Source: Aureicoccus marinus (GTDB taxonomy: Bacteria > Bacteroidota > Bacteroidia > Flavobacteriales > Flavobacteriaceae). From it: a DNA stretch of 64,000 nt. The number at the start of each line of letters is the position of its first letter. Within the stretch, counting starts at the first letter, position 1. The position numbers and the translations under genes were made by a program. Shown one piece after another: positions 26,277 through 34,623 of the stretch. The notes beneath the pieces were generated by a model. The model worked only from the letters and a program-made list of their open reading frames with translations. It was not told the origin of the DNA and did not search any database. The stretch is taken from NCBI RefSeq assembly GCF_002954325.1, contig NZ_MQVX01000001.1:501546-565545 (forward strand). The letters run 5' to 3'.

Positions 26277-27214
26277 TTTTTTGCCTTAGGACTTATTATT
26301 TCCACTTCTTGGAAGATGATTGCGCTTTTAACAGCCGCCTGAATAGCGTCTTTTAAGGCATTGGTGATCTGTATTTTGAGCTCATTGGTGTGGTAGATTA
26401 AACTGATTTCCCTCGCGGGAGCTGGGGCTTCAAAATGAATGAGATTGGCTTTTTCTTCTTCCTTTAACTCCAAGGTGTGGAGGTAGGGCAAAAGGGTCAT
26501 ACCCAGTCCTTCGTTGGCCAGATTAATCAAGGTTTCGAAACTTCCGCTTTCTAATTGAAAAGAGGCGTTTTCTTTTGCGCTTTGGTGCCTGCAAAGGTTG
26601 ATGACTCCTTCTCTGAAACAATGCCCGTCTTGTAATAAGAGTACATCATCCAGCTGAAGATCTTGGGGCAGCAGCATTTTGTTGCTGTGCAGGCGATGGC
26701 TCTCGGGCACATAGCCTACAAAAGGTTCGTAATAAAGCGGCCGTTCTTCGATAAAATCCAATTCCAATGGAGTTGCAGCAATAGCTCCGTCAAGATTACC
26801 TTCCTTCAGGTTTTCGACCAGACTTGTGGTGGTCTGTTCTTTAATTACCAGCTGCACTTGGGGATATTTTCGCATGAAATGAGCCAAAAAGAGCGGGAGA
26901 AGAGTGGGCATGACCGTTGGTATTATACCCAAGACATACTCTCCGCCGATATAGCCTTTTTCTTGATCGACAATGTCTTTCATGCGGTTGGCCTCCGAAA
27001 CAATGCTTTTGGCCTGGGCCACGACTTTTTGCCCCACCTCTGTGATGCCAATGGGTTTTTTGGAACGATCAAATAAACTCACATTGAGCTCTTCCTCAAG
27101 TTTTTGAATTTGCATGCTCAAGGTGGGCTGGGTGACGAAACACTTTTCGGCAGCCAAAGTAAAATTCCGGTGTTCGGCTAAAGCCAGAACATAGGTTAAC
27201 TGGGTAATGGTCAT
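26273..27214 (-). CDS. oxyR: Hydrogen-peroxide sensing LysR-family regulator OxyR
   Basis: A 313-aa LysR regulator. The N-terminal winged HTH is MTITQLTYVLALAEHRNFTLAAEKCFVTQPTLSMQIQKLEEEL. The effector domain contains LLLQDGHCFREGVINLCRH with cysteines at residues 199 and 208, the same numbers and spacing as the peroxide-sensing disulfide pair of E. coli OxyR. That makes OxyR a firmer call than a generic LysR. No catalase or ahpC gene is in the window. Confidence 0.9.
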   Translation of the reverse strand: MTITQLTYVLALAEHRNFTLAAEKCFVTQPTLSMQIQKLEEELNVSLFDRSKKPIGITEVGQKVVAQAKSIVSEANRMKDIVDQEKGYIGGEYVLGIIPTVMPTLLPLFLAHFMRKYPQVQLVIKEQTTTSLVENLKEGNLDGAIAATPLELDFIEERPLYYEPFVGYVPESHRLHSNKMLLPQDLQLDDVLLLQDGHCFREGVINLCRHQSAKENASFQLESGSFETLINLANEGLGMTLLPYLHTLELKEEEKANLIHFEAPAPAREISLIYHTNELKIQITNALKDAIQAAVKSAIIFQEVEIISPKAKN

Positions 27215-27263
27215 AAAAGCTAATCTGACTCTAAAGATACCCTAGTTTTCGGTTTAGCGCATA

Positions 27264-27289
27264 GAAAAAGCCCGACGAGAGCCGGGCTT
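27264..27289 (-). terminator. Intrinsic terminator downstream of the DUF2141 gene
   Basis: A 7-bp stem (27268-27274 with 27283-27289) with an 8-base loop is followed on the minus strand by TTTTT. It lies 22 bp after the stop codon. Confidence 0.8.
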
Positions 27290-27310
27290 AGGGGTTGGTT
27301 GGGTTGTTTT

Positions 27311-27727
27311 TTAGAAGCGGATATTCATCTCCAGGTCTTCTCCGTTCACCTCGAATTTAGCGCTGTCAAAGCTCGGTGGGCCAAAGCTCATATCGTTTCC
27401 GGACATTCCATAGCTCTCGATGGGCATTCCATTAGATTGAAAGTCCATCTGTTTGTTGTTGTTGGCGTCGTGCATGGCCATGATGGCGTAGGTGCCCGGT
27501 TCTACATTTTTAAAAGTCAGCTCAACCTTTCCGCCTTTAATGATGCTCTCGAGGTTAGCTATTCCAGGGCCCTTCATAAAGGTGTCGGCGGTGTGCAGAG
27601 AGATCAAAACCTTCCCTTCATCATTGACCACATTGTCAATGGTAATGGTGATATCGATGCCTTTTTCCTGAGCGAAGCCCAAGCTGGTTAAACAAGCGAA
27701 TGCGAATACAAAGAATAAATTTTTCAT
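27311..27727 (-). CDS. DUF2141 domain-containing secreted protein
   Basis: A 138-aa secreted protein: signal peptide MKNLFFVFAFACLTSLGFAQ, then a single DUF2141 beta-domain with KVLISLHTADTFMKGPG, FKNVEPGTYAIMAMHDANNNKQMDF and MPIESYGMSGND. Function is unknown. ATG 27727 is chosen because it starts the signal peptide; nine extra upstream codons contain no signal-like sequence. It is divergent from the TonB-dependent receptor, and both genes have LytTR-type promoters in the 189-bp gap, so they are probably co-regulated. Confidence 0.82.
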   Translation of the reverse strand: MKNLFFVFAFACLTSLGFAQEKGIDITITIDNVVNDEGKVLISLHTADTFMKGPGIANLESIIKGGKVELTFKNVEPGTYAIMAMHDANNNKQMDFQSNGMPIESYGMSGNDMSFGPPSFDSAKFEVNGEDLEMNIRF

Positions 27728-27751
27728 GTTTTTTGATTTGTGATTACGAAG

Positions 27752-27822
27752 CAAAACTGCAAGAATTGTTCAAAAGGTAAAAGCGGATCTGACCGAACTG
27801 TCAATATTCCTTCCTGAACTGT
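27752..27822 (-). promoter_or_regulatory. LytTR-type promoter of the DUF2141 gene
   Basis: Minus strand: ACAGTTCAG (27822-27814), 12 bp, ACAGTTCGG (27801-27793), 33 bp, CAGTTTTG (27759-27752). These are the best-matching repeats in the window and resemble the AgrA/LytTR consensus with its 12-bp spacer. The -7-like octamer ends 24 bp before the ATG. Confidence 0.7.
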
Positions 27823-27828
27823 TGGGCT

Positions 27829-27899
27829 GCAAATCAGTCCGTAAAACGGACAATTCAGTCTTCTTTCTTTGAAGCTCTTTCCTAAGGAATAGAGATTTG
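27829..27899 (+). promoter_or_regulatory. LytTR-type promoter of the TonB-dependent receptor gene
   Basis: Plus strand: GCAAATCAG (27829-27837), 12 bp, ACAATTCAG (27850-27858), 33 bp, GAGATTTG (27892-27899), then 17 bp to the ATG. The upstream half-site is the weakest of the set, but all distances are identical to the other four. Confidence 0.6.
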
Positions 27900-27916
27900 C
27901 CCCAAACATCAATCAA

Positions 27917-30106
27917 ATGACAATCAATCAATCAACCGCTGCTCGCACTCTAGCTACGCTGGGTGCTTTTTTATTAACCCTGGCCACCTGGGCACAAAAC
28001 CAAGTGGCCGGCCGGATTCTAGATCCTGAAGGTGTTGCCGTGGTGGGCGCCAATGTGTATTTAGAGGGTACCTATGACGGAGCTTCCACCAATGAAGAAG
28101 GCCGCTTCGCTTTCGAAACCACTGAATCAGGTACCCAGACCCTGGTGATTTCTATGCTGGGTTTTGCAACCCGATACGAGGCAGGAGACCTCAGTTACTT
28201 TACGGATATACAACTCATCCTACAGCCGGCGGTAAACACCCTGACAGGAGTGACTTTAACTGCCGGTACTTTTGAAGCCGGCGATAATTCCAAGGTCTCT
28301 GTGCTCAAGCCTCTCGATATTGTAACCACTGCTGGAGCAGCTGGAGATTTTGTGGCCGCCTTACAGACCTTGCCGGGTACCACTCCCGTAGCCGAAGACG
28401 GCCGCCTATTTGTTCGCGGAGGGCGGGCGGAAGAAACCCAGGTATTTATTGATGGGATGCGGGTCTTTCAACCTTTTAATGCGACCGCCAATAATATTCC
28501 TACCCGGGGTCGTTTTTCGCCTTTTTTGTTCAAGGGCATCACCTTTAGTACCGGGGGGTATTCGGCGGAATACGGGCAAGCCCTGTCCAGTGTGCTTTTG
28601 CTCAATACCACGGATTTGGCCGACCAAACCAAAACAGATCTCTCTGTGATGTCGGTAGGTGGAAGTCTTGCTCACACGGCTCTTTGGGGAAAACAAAGCT
28701 TGAGTTTTAACACCTCCTACATTAACCTGAAGCCCTATGAGGCGATTTTGCCTTCTACCCAGGGAATACAGTGGCAGAAACCCTACGAATCCATATCGGG
28801 TGAAGCCGTATTTCGGTCTCAAGGGGAGCAGGGAATTCTAAAGCTGTACACCGGATTTAACCGAGCGGAATTGGCCTTGGAACAAGACGATATCAACTTC
28901 GAGGAAGCAGTGCCTTTTCGCTTGAAAAACAACAACCTTTACTTCAATTCTACCTATAAATACTTTTTGGAAACGGGTTGGAGTCTCCGGGCAGGGGCCA
29001 GTGTTTCGTACGACAGCAATGACATAGGAATTGCTTTTGGCGAAGTCGAGGCACGGGAAGTGGCCAGTCACTTCAAGATGGTTCTGACCCACCAGCCGTA
29101 TAACCGCTTTAACCTACGGACGGGGGCAGAGGTATTCATCACCGATTACCAAGAAAATTTTCAATCTGTTTTTGAGGGTGCACCCCTACAGGAAGGCATG
29201 TTCCAAGAAAAACTTGCCAGTGGTTTTGCGGAGTCTGATCTTTTCTTCTCGCAGCGATTAGCGCTTAAGGCCGGTTTACGCTTTGAGTATTCCGATTTGT
29301 TGCAAAAGGAATTCTGGATGCCCAGAACCTCCTTGGCTTGGAAAACTTCCGAAAAGGGGCAGGTTTCTTTGGCCTATGGACAGTTTTACCAATCCCCTCG
29401 TCAACAAATTCTCTTGTACAGCGCCTCCCCCGAGGCCCAAAGGGCGGAGCACTTTCTTTTTAACTACCAGTATACAAGTTCCGGAAGAACTTTTAGGGCT
29501 GAACTGTACAGAAAGAATTACGAAAGTCTCAGCCGATACAATACTCCTTTTATTGAGTCTGGTTCTAACTTTTCTTTTGATGGGAACGGCTACGCCCAGG
29601 GGTTGGATCTCTTTTGGAGAGACAACAAAACCGTCAATAATTTAGAGTATTGGCTGTCGTACAGTTACCTGGATACCCAGCGACTGGCCGAAAACTATCC
29701 GGTACAGGCTCAGCCTAATTTTGCCCCTCAGCACAATGGCTCTTTGGTGACCAAACTTTGGGTGAATGATTGGAAGTCCCAGCTCGGGCTGACCTACAGC
29801 TGGAGTTCTGGAAGGCCTTACGAAAACCCCAATTTACCCGGTTTTCAGGAATCCGTAACCCGGGATTTCCACAACCTGAGTTTCAATTGGGCCTATTTGA
29901 TCGATCAGCAAAAGATTCTGTACTTCTCGGTCAACAATATTTTGGGGATTCAGAACATCAATAATTATCAGTATGCCAATAGCCCCAACAGCAGTGGTTT
30001 CTTTGATCGCCAGGCCATTCGCCCCCCCGCAGACAGCTTCTTCTTTGTGGGCTTCTTTTGGACCTTAAGTAATGACAAGACCAGCAATCAACTCGACAAT
30101 CTATAA
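27917..30106 (+). CDS. TonB-dependent receptor with carboxypeptidase-like regulatory domain
   Basis: A 729-aa outer-membrane receptor. The signal peptide ends at TWAQ. A CarboxypepD_reg-like domain follows (about 28-110: VAGRILDPEGVAVVGANVYLEGTYDGASTNEEGRF), then a plug domain (DGRLFVRGGRAEETQVFIDGMRV) and a 22-strand-type beta-barrel with alternating aromatic strands. No SusD partner lies downstream, so it is not a typical glycan-uptake pair; substrate unknown. The C terminus overlaps the convergent DoxX gene by 19 bp. It is likely controlled by the LytTR-type promoter just upstream. Confidence 0.88.
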   Translation: MTINQSTAARTLATLGAFLLTLATWAQNQVAGRILDPEGVAVVGANVYLEGTYDGASTNEEGRFAFETTESGTQTLVISMLGFATRYEAGDLSYFTDIQLILQPAVNTLTGVTLTAGTFEAGDNSKVSVLKPLDIVTTAGAAGDFVAALQTLPGTTPVAEDGRLFVRGGRAEETQVFIDGMRVFQPFNATANNIPTRGRFSPFLFKGITFSTGGYSAEYGQALSSVLLLNTTDLADQTKTDLSVMSVGGSLAHTALWGKQSLSFNTSYINLKPYEAILPSTQGIQWQKPYESISGEAVFRSQGEQGILKLYTGFNRAELALEQDDINFEEAVPFRLKNNNLYFNSTYKYFLETGWSLRAGASVSYDSNDIGIAFGEVEAREVASHFKMVLTHQPYNRFNLRTGAEVFITDYQENFQSVFEGAPLQEGMFQEKLASGFAESDLFFSQRLALKAGLRFEYSDLLQKEFWMPRTSLAWKTSEKGQVSLAYGQFYQSPRQQILLYSASPEAQRAEHFLFNYQYTSSGRTFRAELYRKNYESLSRYNTPFIESGSNFSFDGNGYAQGLDLFWRDNKTVNNLEYWLSYSYLDTQRLAENYPVQAQPNFAPQHNGSLVTKLWVNDWKSQLGLTYSWSSGRPYENPNLPGFQESVTRDFHNLSFNWAYLIDQQKILYFSVNNILGIQNINNYQYANSPNSSGFFDRQAIRPPADSFFFVGFFWTLSNDKTSNQLDNL

Positions 30107-30615
30107 GGCCTGATCCAACCAAACTTTTTGCCGATGCGGTAATCCAGGCTGTACTTTCCGCCTCCAAAGTAGAGCAAGAGTAAAGAGAAGGTTACAAAGA
30201 CTATGGGAAAGGCGTAATTAAAATCACTTACATAGGGGTAGTTATAGAGGTAGAATGCCGCGACCAGAAAATAGCAAACCCCGATGATTCTCGTGCTAAG
30301 TCCAAGGATGATAAGAAGACTGCCCAGGGTTTTGGTCAAACTGAAGAGGTAACCAAAAAAGTACGGAACATCAGAAATAGGTGCGCGGTAACCACTCATC
30401 TCCTCAATCAATAGAGGAGAGATTTCAAAAAGATCAAGACTGGAACGGTTCAGGTTCCAGGGCATACCAATGACATTGGGGTAGACCACAAAGCAGATGT
30501 AGAACGCCAAAAATATCCGCTTTAAGGCCAATACTAAATTGAGCCCCATAGAATCAATCGTATAGGGTACGATGATGGGCCGAAGAATCGATTTTAAATT
30601 AAGGAATATCCCCAT
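30088..30615 (-). CDS. DoxX-like membrane protein
   Basis: A 175-aa inner-membrane protein with four hydrophobic segments: LALKRIFLAFYICFVVYP, YLFSLTKTLGSLLIILGLS, IIGVCYFLVAAFYLYNY and FPIVFVTFSLLLLYFGGG. The last, followed by KYSLD, matches the DoxX-family end (GxGxxSLD). Function in bacteria is unclear. The start may be ATG 30615 or the internal ATG 30549. Confidence 0.6.
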   Translation of the reverse strand: MGIFLNLKSILRPIIVPYTIDSMGLNLVLALKRIFLAFYICFVVYPNVIGMPWNLNRSSLDLFEISPLLIEEMSGYRAPISDVPYFFGYLFSLTKTLGSLLIILGLSTRIIGVCYFLVAAFYLYNYPYVSDFNYAFPIVFVTFSLLLLYFGGGKYSLDYRIGKKFGWIRPYRLSS

Positions 30616-30750
30616 TTAGATGTTTGTCTTTACAGTAGACAACAACCGGGTTAGTGTTTAATGGGGGGATTTACATAATACCTAGTATCAAGATAGGAAA
30701 TCTTCAGAAAAACACCGCTAAAACACGATTGGAAATTGATTTTTCTATTG

Positions 30751-31125
30751 CTATTCAATGGTCTGGCCTTTTTTTCCTTGGCATTCGACCAGCCAATAGA
30801 CCAATTGGGAGATACCCCCAAAGATCACAAAGAGAACAATATAAATGATCCGCATATCGCTTTTCAGGTTGGTGTTTTGTATGGCGTGAGCCAAATAGAA
30901 GACGAGGCTGCTAATTGAAAGCAGGGCAACCAAAAGAATTGCAATAAAGAAAGGAGAAATCGTCGCGAGAACTTCCCGAGCAGTTGGCTCTGACCCAGAA
31001 GCTTCCCAAACTTCGGCACTGCCAATTAAATCATAGATAAAATAAAAATACCCTCCGAGCATGGCGAATAGGGCAATTAAAGGTGCGATGGCGAAAAAAG
31101 CTTGCCAAAATTTACTGTGTAACAT
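30751..31125 (-). CDS. Small membrane protein (124 aa), unknown function
   Basis: Three hydrophobic segments are visible: FFAIAPLIALFAMLGGYFYFIYDLIG, ATISPFFIAILLVALLSISSLVFYLAHA and MRIIYIVLFVIFGGISQLVYWLVE. The last resembles the two-helix N-terminal domain of phospholipase-D-like proteins, but too weakly to name. It lies 42 bp downstream of the PaiB-like gene on the same strand. Confidence 0.6.
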   Translation of the reverse strand: MLHSKFWQAFFAIAPLIALFAMLGGYFYFIYDLIGSAEVWEASGSEPTAREVLATISPFFIAILLVALLSISSLVFYLAHAIQNTNLKSDMRIIYIVLFVIFGGISQLVYWLVECQGKKGQTIE

Positions 31126-31167
31126 GATTGGTTGTTTTTAATACATGTCGCGCTTAGGCAGATTTTG

Positions 31168-31777
31168 TTACGATTTGGATTGATTTCTGATGGCTTGGGC
31201 GATTTCCAAACTGTTTTGATCCTTTCTTTTTTCGAGCTGGCGTATGATTTCTGCCTGGTCTTTTTGGCGGGTCTGAGAGAGTTTGGAGACCGCCTGAATT
31301 TCATTGATTTCAATTTCAAAACCAATTACACCTCGGACTTGCCTCAGGGTACGGTCCGAAAACTGACTGAGGTCAATTGGTTTTTCTTCCCCTTGCTCGT
31401 GCCGCTCCACAAGGCGATGGAGGGAGGCCATGGTTTCTTCTTCAGTCAGGGTATTGAGTTGACCGTATAGATGGACGGCTTGGTAATCCCAGGTCGGAAC
31501 CTCTTCTTCCTGGTACCAGGAAGAACTGATGTAGGTATGTGGCCCTTGAAAAATAACCAGTACATCGCGTGTCTCGGTCCACTGTTCGCCGATCGGGTTG
31601 GCTCGCGCGATATGACCGACCAGAAGATTTTTTCCATCTCTTTCTTCCCATTCAAAGGAGATGAACGGCCCAAAGCTTATTGAGCAGTTGATCGACGAGT
31701 ATGCCAAAGGGGTACTGTTTTATCCAGGTTTTAATCTCTGCGGAATCTTTCTCGATATAGGCTTTTGGGATGTACAT
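31168..31777 (-). pseudogene. PaiB-like FMN-binding negative regulator, apparent frameshift
   Basis: The N-terminal part starts at ATG 31777 and reads MYIPKAYIEK, then SAEIKTWIKQYPFGILVDQL and NKLWAVHL, before hitting a stop. The rest, from FEWEERDGKNLLVGHIARANP to 31168, is in the next frame. Both halves align end to end with PaiB proteins (MYIPK... and ATHLP...EEKDGK...GHxAxANPQW), which bind FMN. The break lies at about 31657, where CC (minus strand) would need two more bases, for example CCCC, to give WAVHLPFEWEE. The C-terminal piece alone lacks the conserved start and is unlikely to function. Mutation or sequence error are both possible. It is divergent from the LytS/LytTR operon. Confidence 0.7.
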
Positions 31778-31807
31778 AGGGGTTTTGAGCTTGAATACTT
31801 GAAATTA

Positions 31808-31878
31808 ACGATTCGGTAGCAGAAAGAGACAGTTCGGTCAGAAATCCTGGGTGCTCTTTAGTCATAGAACGACTTTTG
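31808..31878 (+). promoter_or_regulatory. LytTR-type promoter of the LytS/2TM/LytTR operon
   Basis: Plus strand: ACGATTCGG (31808-31816), 12 bp, ACAGTTCGG (31829-31837), 33 bp, GACTTTTG (31871-31878), then 26 bp to ATG 31905. The downstream half-site and its flank (ACAGTTCGGTCAGA) are identical to the DUF2141 site. This suggests autoregulation by the LytTR protein encoded in the operon. Confidence 0.7.
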
Positions 31879-31904
31879 CGCATCATCAATCAAAAAACAA
31901 CAGC

Positions 31905-32537
31905 ATGAAAAATCAATTCTATCTATTCTTCCTCCTGGCCACCTTGAGCCTAAGCCCTGTCCTCGCACAAACAGCCTATGACAAAGGCATGCAAAAAGCA
32001 TTTACCCTTTGGCAAGAAGGGAAAGAGGTCGACGCGGCTAATCTCTTTGAGCGTATCGCCCAGGCCGAAATGGACAACTGGCTGCCTCATTATTATGTTT
32101 CGACCATCAACACCATTCATTCCTTTGGAATCAAGGACGAGAAACAATTGATGCAGCAACTCCAAAAAGCCCAGGAGTACTTAGATATTGCCAAGCGGCT
32201 TTCTCCGGACAACGCCGAAATCCTTGTACAGCAAGCCATGATCAATACGGCCTATATTGCCTATGACGGGCAAACCTATGGCATGACTCTATCCGGAAAG
32301 AATACCCAACTCTACAGCAAAGCGCTGCAATTGGACCCTGAAAACCCCCGGGTCATTCTTTCTAAGGCTGAATGGGATATGGGAAGTGCTCGCTATTTTG
32401 GGAAGGACACAGCGCCCTACTGCGCCGACGTCGAAAAGGCCATTGGACTTTTTAGTACTTTTAAACCAGCCGAAAAATACGCACCGTCTTATGGAGAAGA
32501 ACGGGCCAAACAGGTTTTAGAAGCGTGTAAAAGTTAA
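31905..32537 (+). CDS. Secreted TPR-like protein, first gene of the LytTR operon
   Basis: A 210-aa exported protein: signal peptide MKNQFYLFFLLATLSLSPVLAQ, then helical repeats ALTLWQEGK-type (KAFTLWQEGKEVDAANLFERIA), QEYLDIAKRLSPDNAEILVQQ and SKALQLDPENPRVILSKAE, typical of TPR folds. Function is unknown. ATG 31905 begins the signal peptide; an in-frame ATG 18 codons upstream overlaps the predicted -7 box and is rejected. It is followed after 10 bp by the histidine kinase, so it may supply or sense the envelope signal (inference). Confidence 0.75.
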   Translation: MKNQFYLFFLLATLSLSPVLAQTAYDKGMQKAFTLWQEGKEVDAANLFERIAQAEMDNWLPHYYVSTINTIHSFGIKDEKQLMQQLQKAQEYLDIAKRLSPDNAEILVQQAMINTAYIAYDGQTYGMTLSGKNTQLYSKALQLDPENPRVILSKAEWDMGSARYFGKDTAPYCADVEKAIGLFSTFKPAEKYAPSYGEERAKQVLEACKS

Positions 32538-32547
32538 TATCGAGGCC

Positions 32548-33897
32548 GTGAATAGGAATACACGTTCATACCGTTTTATAAGATTACTGCTGACAGGAAT
32601 GTTAGTCGGTATGGTGATAGGTGCTGTCTTCATTGGGCTTCGGTTAATCAATGGAGGGGAAATCGCCTTAAACGGAAAACTATTCCAAGAAATCGGATAC
32701 TACATCTATTATTCCCTTATTCTTACAGTGATCAACAGTACTTATTTTGACTATGTAAACGAACAAGTGAAGTGGGGTAAATTAGCGAAATACCGACTTG
32801 TACTTTCTGCATTGGGTGGAATAGGGCTGACCATGATCGGTATTGTATTTGCGCGCACAACTATTCATCTTGTCTTTGAGGGTAGGAGCTGGCAAGCGTT
32901 TGTGGAGGGAGAAAGGGCTATCTTCTACGTTGTTGCCTTACTGATCACTTTTGTGGTTTCGCTCTTTTTCCATGCCATCTATTTTTACAAACGTTGGCAA
33001 GAGAAAAAAGTGAAGGAGCAGAAGATCATCGCGGGTTCTGCCTCCGCGCGTTTTGATGCCCTGAAGAATCAACTGGATCCTCATTTTTTGTTTAACAGCC
33101 TCAATGTGTTGACCAGCCTAATTGATGAAGATCCCAAACAAGCCCAGCGCTTTACTACCTCCCTTTCTAAAGTATACCGCTACGTACTGGAGCAAAAAAA
33201 TAAAGACCTGGTGACTGTCGAGGAGGAGCTCGCTTTTGCCAGAACCTATGCGCGCTTACTTAAAATGCGCTTTGAGGACGGTCTGCATTTCGAAATCCCG
33301 GATAGTGTCAGTAATCCCGAGGCCAAAATTGTACCTCTTTCACTGCAATTACTATTAGAAAATGCAGTAAAACACAATGTGGTCACCTCTTCCAGACCTC
33401 TCTCCTTAAAGGTGTATGAAGAAGGAGATCTGCTGGTGGTTAGTAACAACCTGCAAGAGAAAGAAGTCGTGAAAAAAAGCAGTGGTGTTGGTCTGCAGAA
33501 TATTCAGCAACGCTACCGCATCCTCTCTAATCGGGAAGTTTTAATTGATAAAAGTTCAAGTGATTTTAAAGTGCACTTACCTGTTTTAACACAGCAGATT
33601 AAGGTCGTTGAGAGTCAAGAAGAACATATTGAGGAAAAGCGCTACCTCAAAGCCAAGGAGCGCGTAGATGCCATCAAGGGATTCTATGGGAACTTGGCTT
33701 CCTACCTGGTGGTGATCCCTTTTCTTTGGTGGCTCAACAGTCGTACGACCTCATTTGTGTGGGCAATTTTCCCCACAATTGGTTGGGGAATGGGGCTTTT
33801 GGTACACGCTTTGGAAGCCTTTGATGCTCATCCACTTTGGGGTAAAAGATGGGAAGAGCGAAAGATTAAAGAGCTCATGGACAAAGAAGATTTTTAG
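32548..33897 (+). CDS. LytS-type sensor histidine kinase with C-terminal 2TM domain
   Basis: A 449-aa membrane kinase. The N-terminal part has four hydrophobic segments (about 10-150). Next is the His_kinase (PF06580) motif LKNQLDPHFLFNSLNVLTSLI with phospho-acceptor His179, then an ATPase region with LQLLLENAVKHN and GVGLQNIQQRY. Unusually, after residue about 360 it ends in a 2TM domain (KAKERVDAIKGFYGNLASYL ... GKRWEERKIKELM) homologous to the three small proteins encoded next. The start codon is GTG at 32548. It should phosphorylate the LytTR regulator at 34972-35727. Confidence 0.9.
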   Translation: MNRNTRSYRFIRLLLTGMLVGMVIGAVFIGLRLINGGEIALNGKLFQEIGYYIYYSLILTVINSTYFDYVNEQVKWGKLAKYRLVLSALGGIGLTMIGIVFARTTIHLVFEGRSWQAFVEGERAIFYVVALLITFVVSLFFHAIYFYKRWQEKKVKEQKIIAGSASARFDALKNQLDPHFLFNSLNVLTSLIDEDPKQAQRFTTSLSKVYRYVLEQKNKDLVTVEEELAFARTYARLLKMRFEDGLHFEIPDSVSNPEAKIVPLSLQLLLENAVKHNVVTSSRPLSLKVYEEGDLLVVSNNLQEKEVVKKSSGVGLQNIQQRYRILSNREVLIDKSSSDFKVHLPVLTQQIKVVESQEEHIEEKRYLKAKERVDAIKGFYGNLASYLVVIPFLWWLNSRTTSFVWAIFPTIGWGMGLLVHALEAFDAHPLWGKRWEERKIKELMDKEDF

Positions 33898-33915
33898 GCC
33901 CTGAGACGCGCTATA

Positions 33916-33986
33916 ACAATTGAATCCACATTTCCTACAGTTGGGTGAACTCTTTTCGAAATTATGAACTGTCTTTTGGACATTTG
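33916..33986 (+). promoter_or_regulatory. Internal LytTR-type promoter before the 2TM genes
   Basis: Plus strand: ACAATTGAA (33916-33924), 12 bp, ACAGTTGGG (33937-33945), 33 bp, GACATTTG (33979-33986), 24 bp before ATG 34011. It lies wholly in the 113-bp gap after the kinase gene. It would let the 2TM genes and the regulator be induced separately from the kinase. Confidence 0.6.
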
Positions 33987-34010
33987 AAGTGTAATCAAAA
34001 AACAGAAATC

Positions 34011-34289
34011 ATGGAAAACATAAACGACCTTCGTTACCGATCCGCTAAAGAGAGAGTGGAGTGCTTGCGATCTTTTTACGGCAGCTTGTTTTGGTACTGC
34101 CTTATCATTCCTCTACTGGCCTTTATCAACTACAGAACATCGAGCTTTATGTGGTTTGTCTTTCCGGCAATTGGCTGGGGGATCGGACTGGTAGCGCACG
34201 GCCTGAGAGCTTACGGATACAACCCCCTCTTTGGAAAGAACTGGGAAGAAAGAAAAATTAAAGAATTTATGAATAAAGACCGTTACTAG
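34011..34289 (+). CDS. 2TM domain-containing protein (92 aa)
   Basis: Small inner-membrane protein with the 2TM layout: SAKERVECLRSFYGSLFWYCLIIPLLAFIN (helix 1), WFVFPAIGWGIGLVAHGLRAYG (helix 2), then the conserved basic tail GKNWEERKIKEFMNK. ATG 34011 begins the domain; an earlier in-frame ATG at 33945 would lie inside the predicted regulatory region. It is one of four 2TM copies in the operon; the others are the kinase C terminus and the next two genes. Confidence 0.85.
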   Translation: MENINDLRYRSAKERVECLRSFYGSLFWYCLIIPLLAFINYRTSSFMWFVFPAIGWGIGLVAHGLRAYGYNPLFGKNWEERKIKEFMNKDRY

Positions 34290-34318
34290 GGTCTTTCTCC
34301 TTTAGAATATCCACAACC

Positions 34319-34621
34319 ATGGACAACAACAGAGAAAGTAAATTGATGCGCGCTAAGGAGCGTGTAGAGGAATTAAAGAAGTTTTACAGCCACCTGACCA
34401 CCTATGTGCTGGTCATCTCCGGATTGGCCGCCCTGAACTATTGGACCAATGGGTTTGCCTATATGTGGTTCCTCTGGGCTGCTTTTGGCTGGGGAATTGG
34501 TATAGCGAGCCATGCCATAGGAACTTTTCGATTGAATCCCTTTTTCGGAAAGAACTGGGAGGAGCGCAAGATCAAGCAGTTTATGGACGAAGACAAGAAC
34601 TCAACCGATAAGTGGAGCTAG
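34319..34621 (+). CDS. 2TM domain-containing protein (100 aa)
   Basis: Second free-standing 2TM protein: MRAKERVEELKKFYSHLTTYVLVISGLAALNYW, FLWAAFGWGIGIASHAIGTF, then GKNWEERKIKQFMDED. Strong similarity to the preceding gene indicates tandem duplication. The stop codon lies 2 bp before the next ATG, so translation is coupled. Confidence 0.85.
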   Translation: MDNNRESKLMRAKERVEELKKFYSHLTTYVLVISGLAALNYWTNGFAYMWFLWAAFGWGIGIASHAIGTFRLNPFFGKNWEERKIKQFMDEDKNSTDKWS

Positions 34622-34623
34622 TG

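Noticed and set aside
31640..31665. PaiB break explained as an 11-bp deletion between GCCGTTCATCT-like direct repeats
   Set aside because: A two-base loss in a C run gives a better match to the PaiB family (HLP followed by EWEERDGK) and fits the other three breaks.
33964..33972. Minus-strand ACAGTTCAT inside the 2TM promoter region as another LytTR site
   Set aside because: The nearest partner is 11 bp away, faces the end of the kinase gene and has no -7 box at 33 bp.
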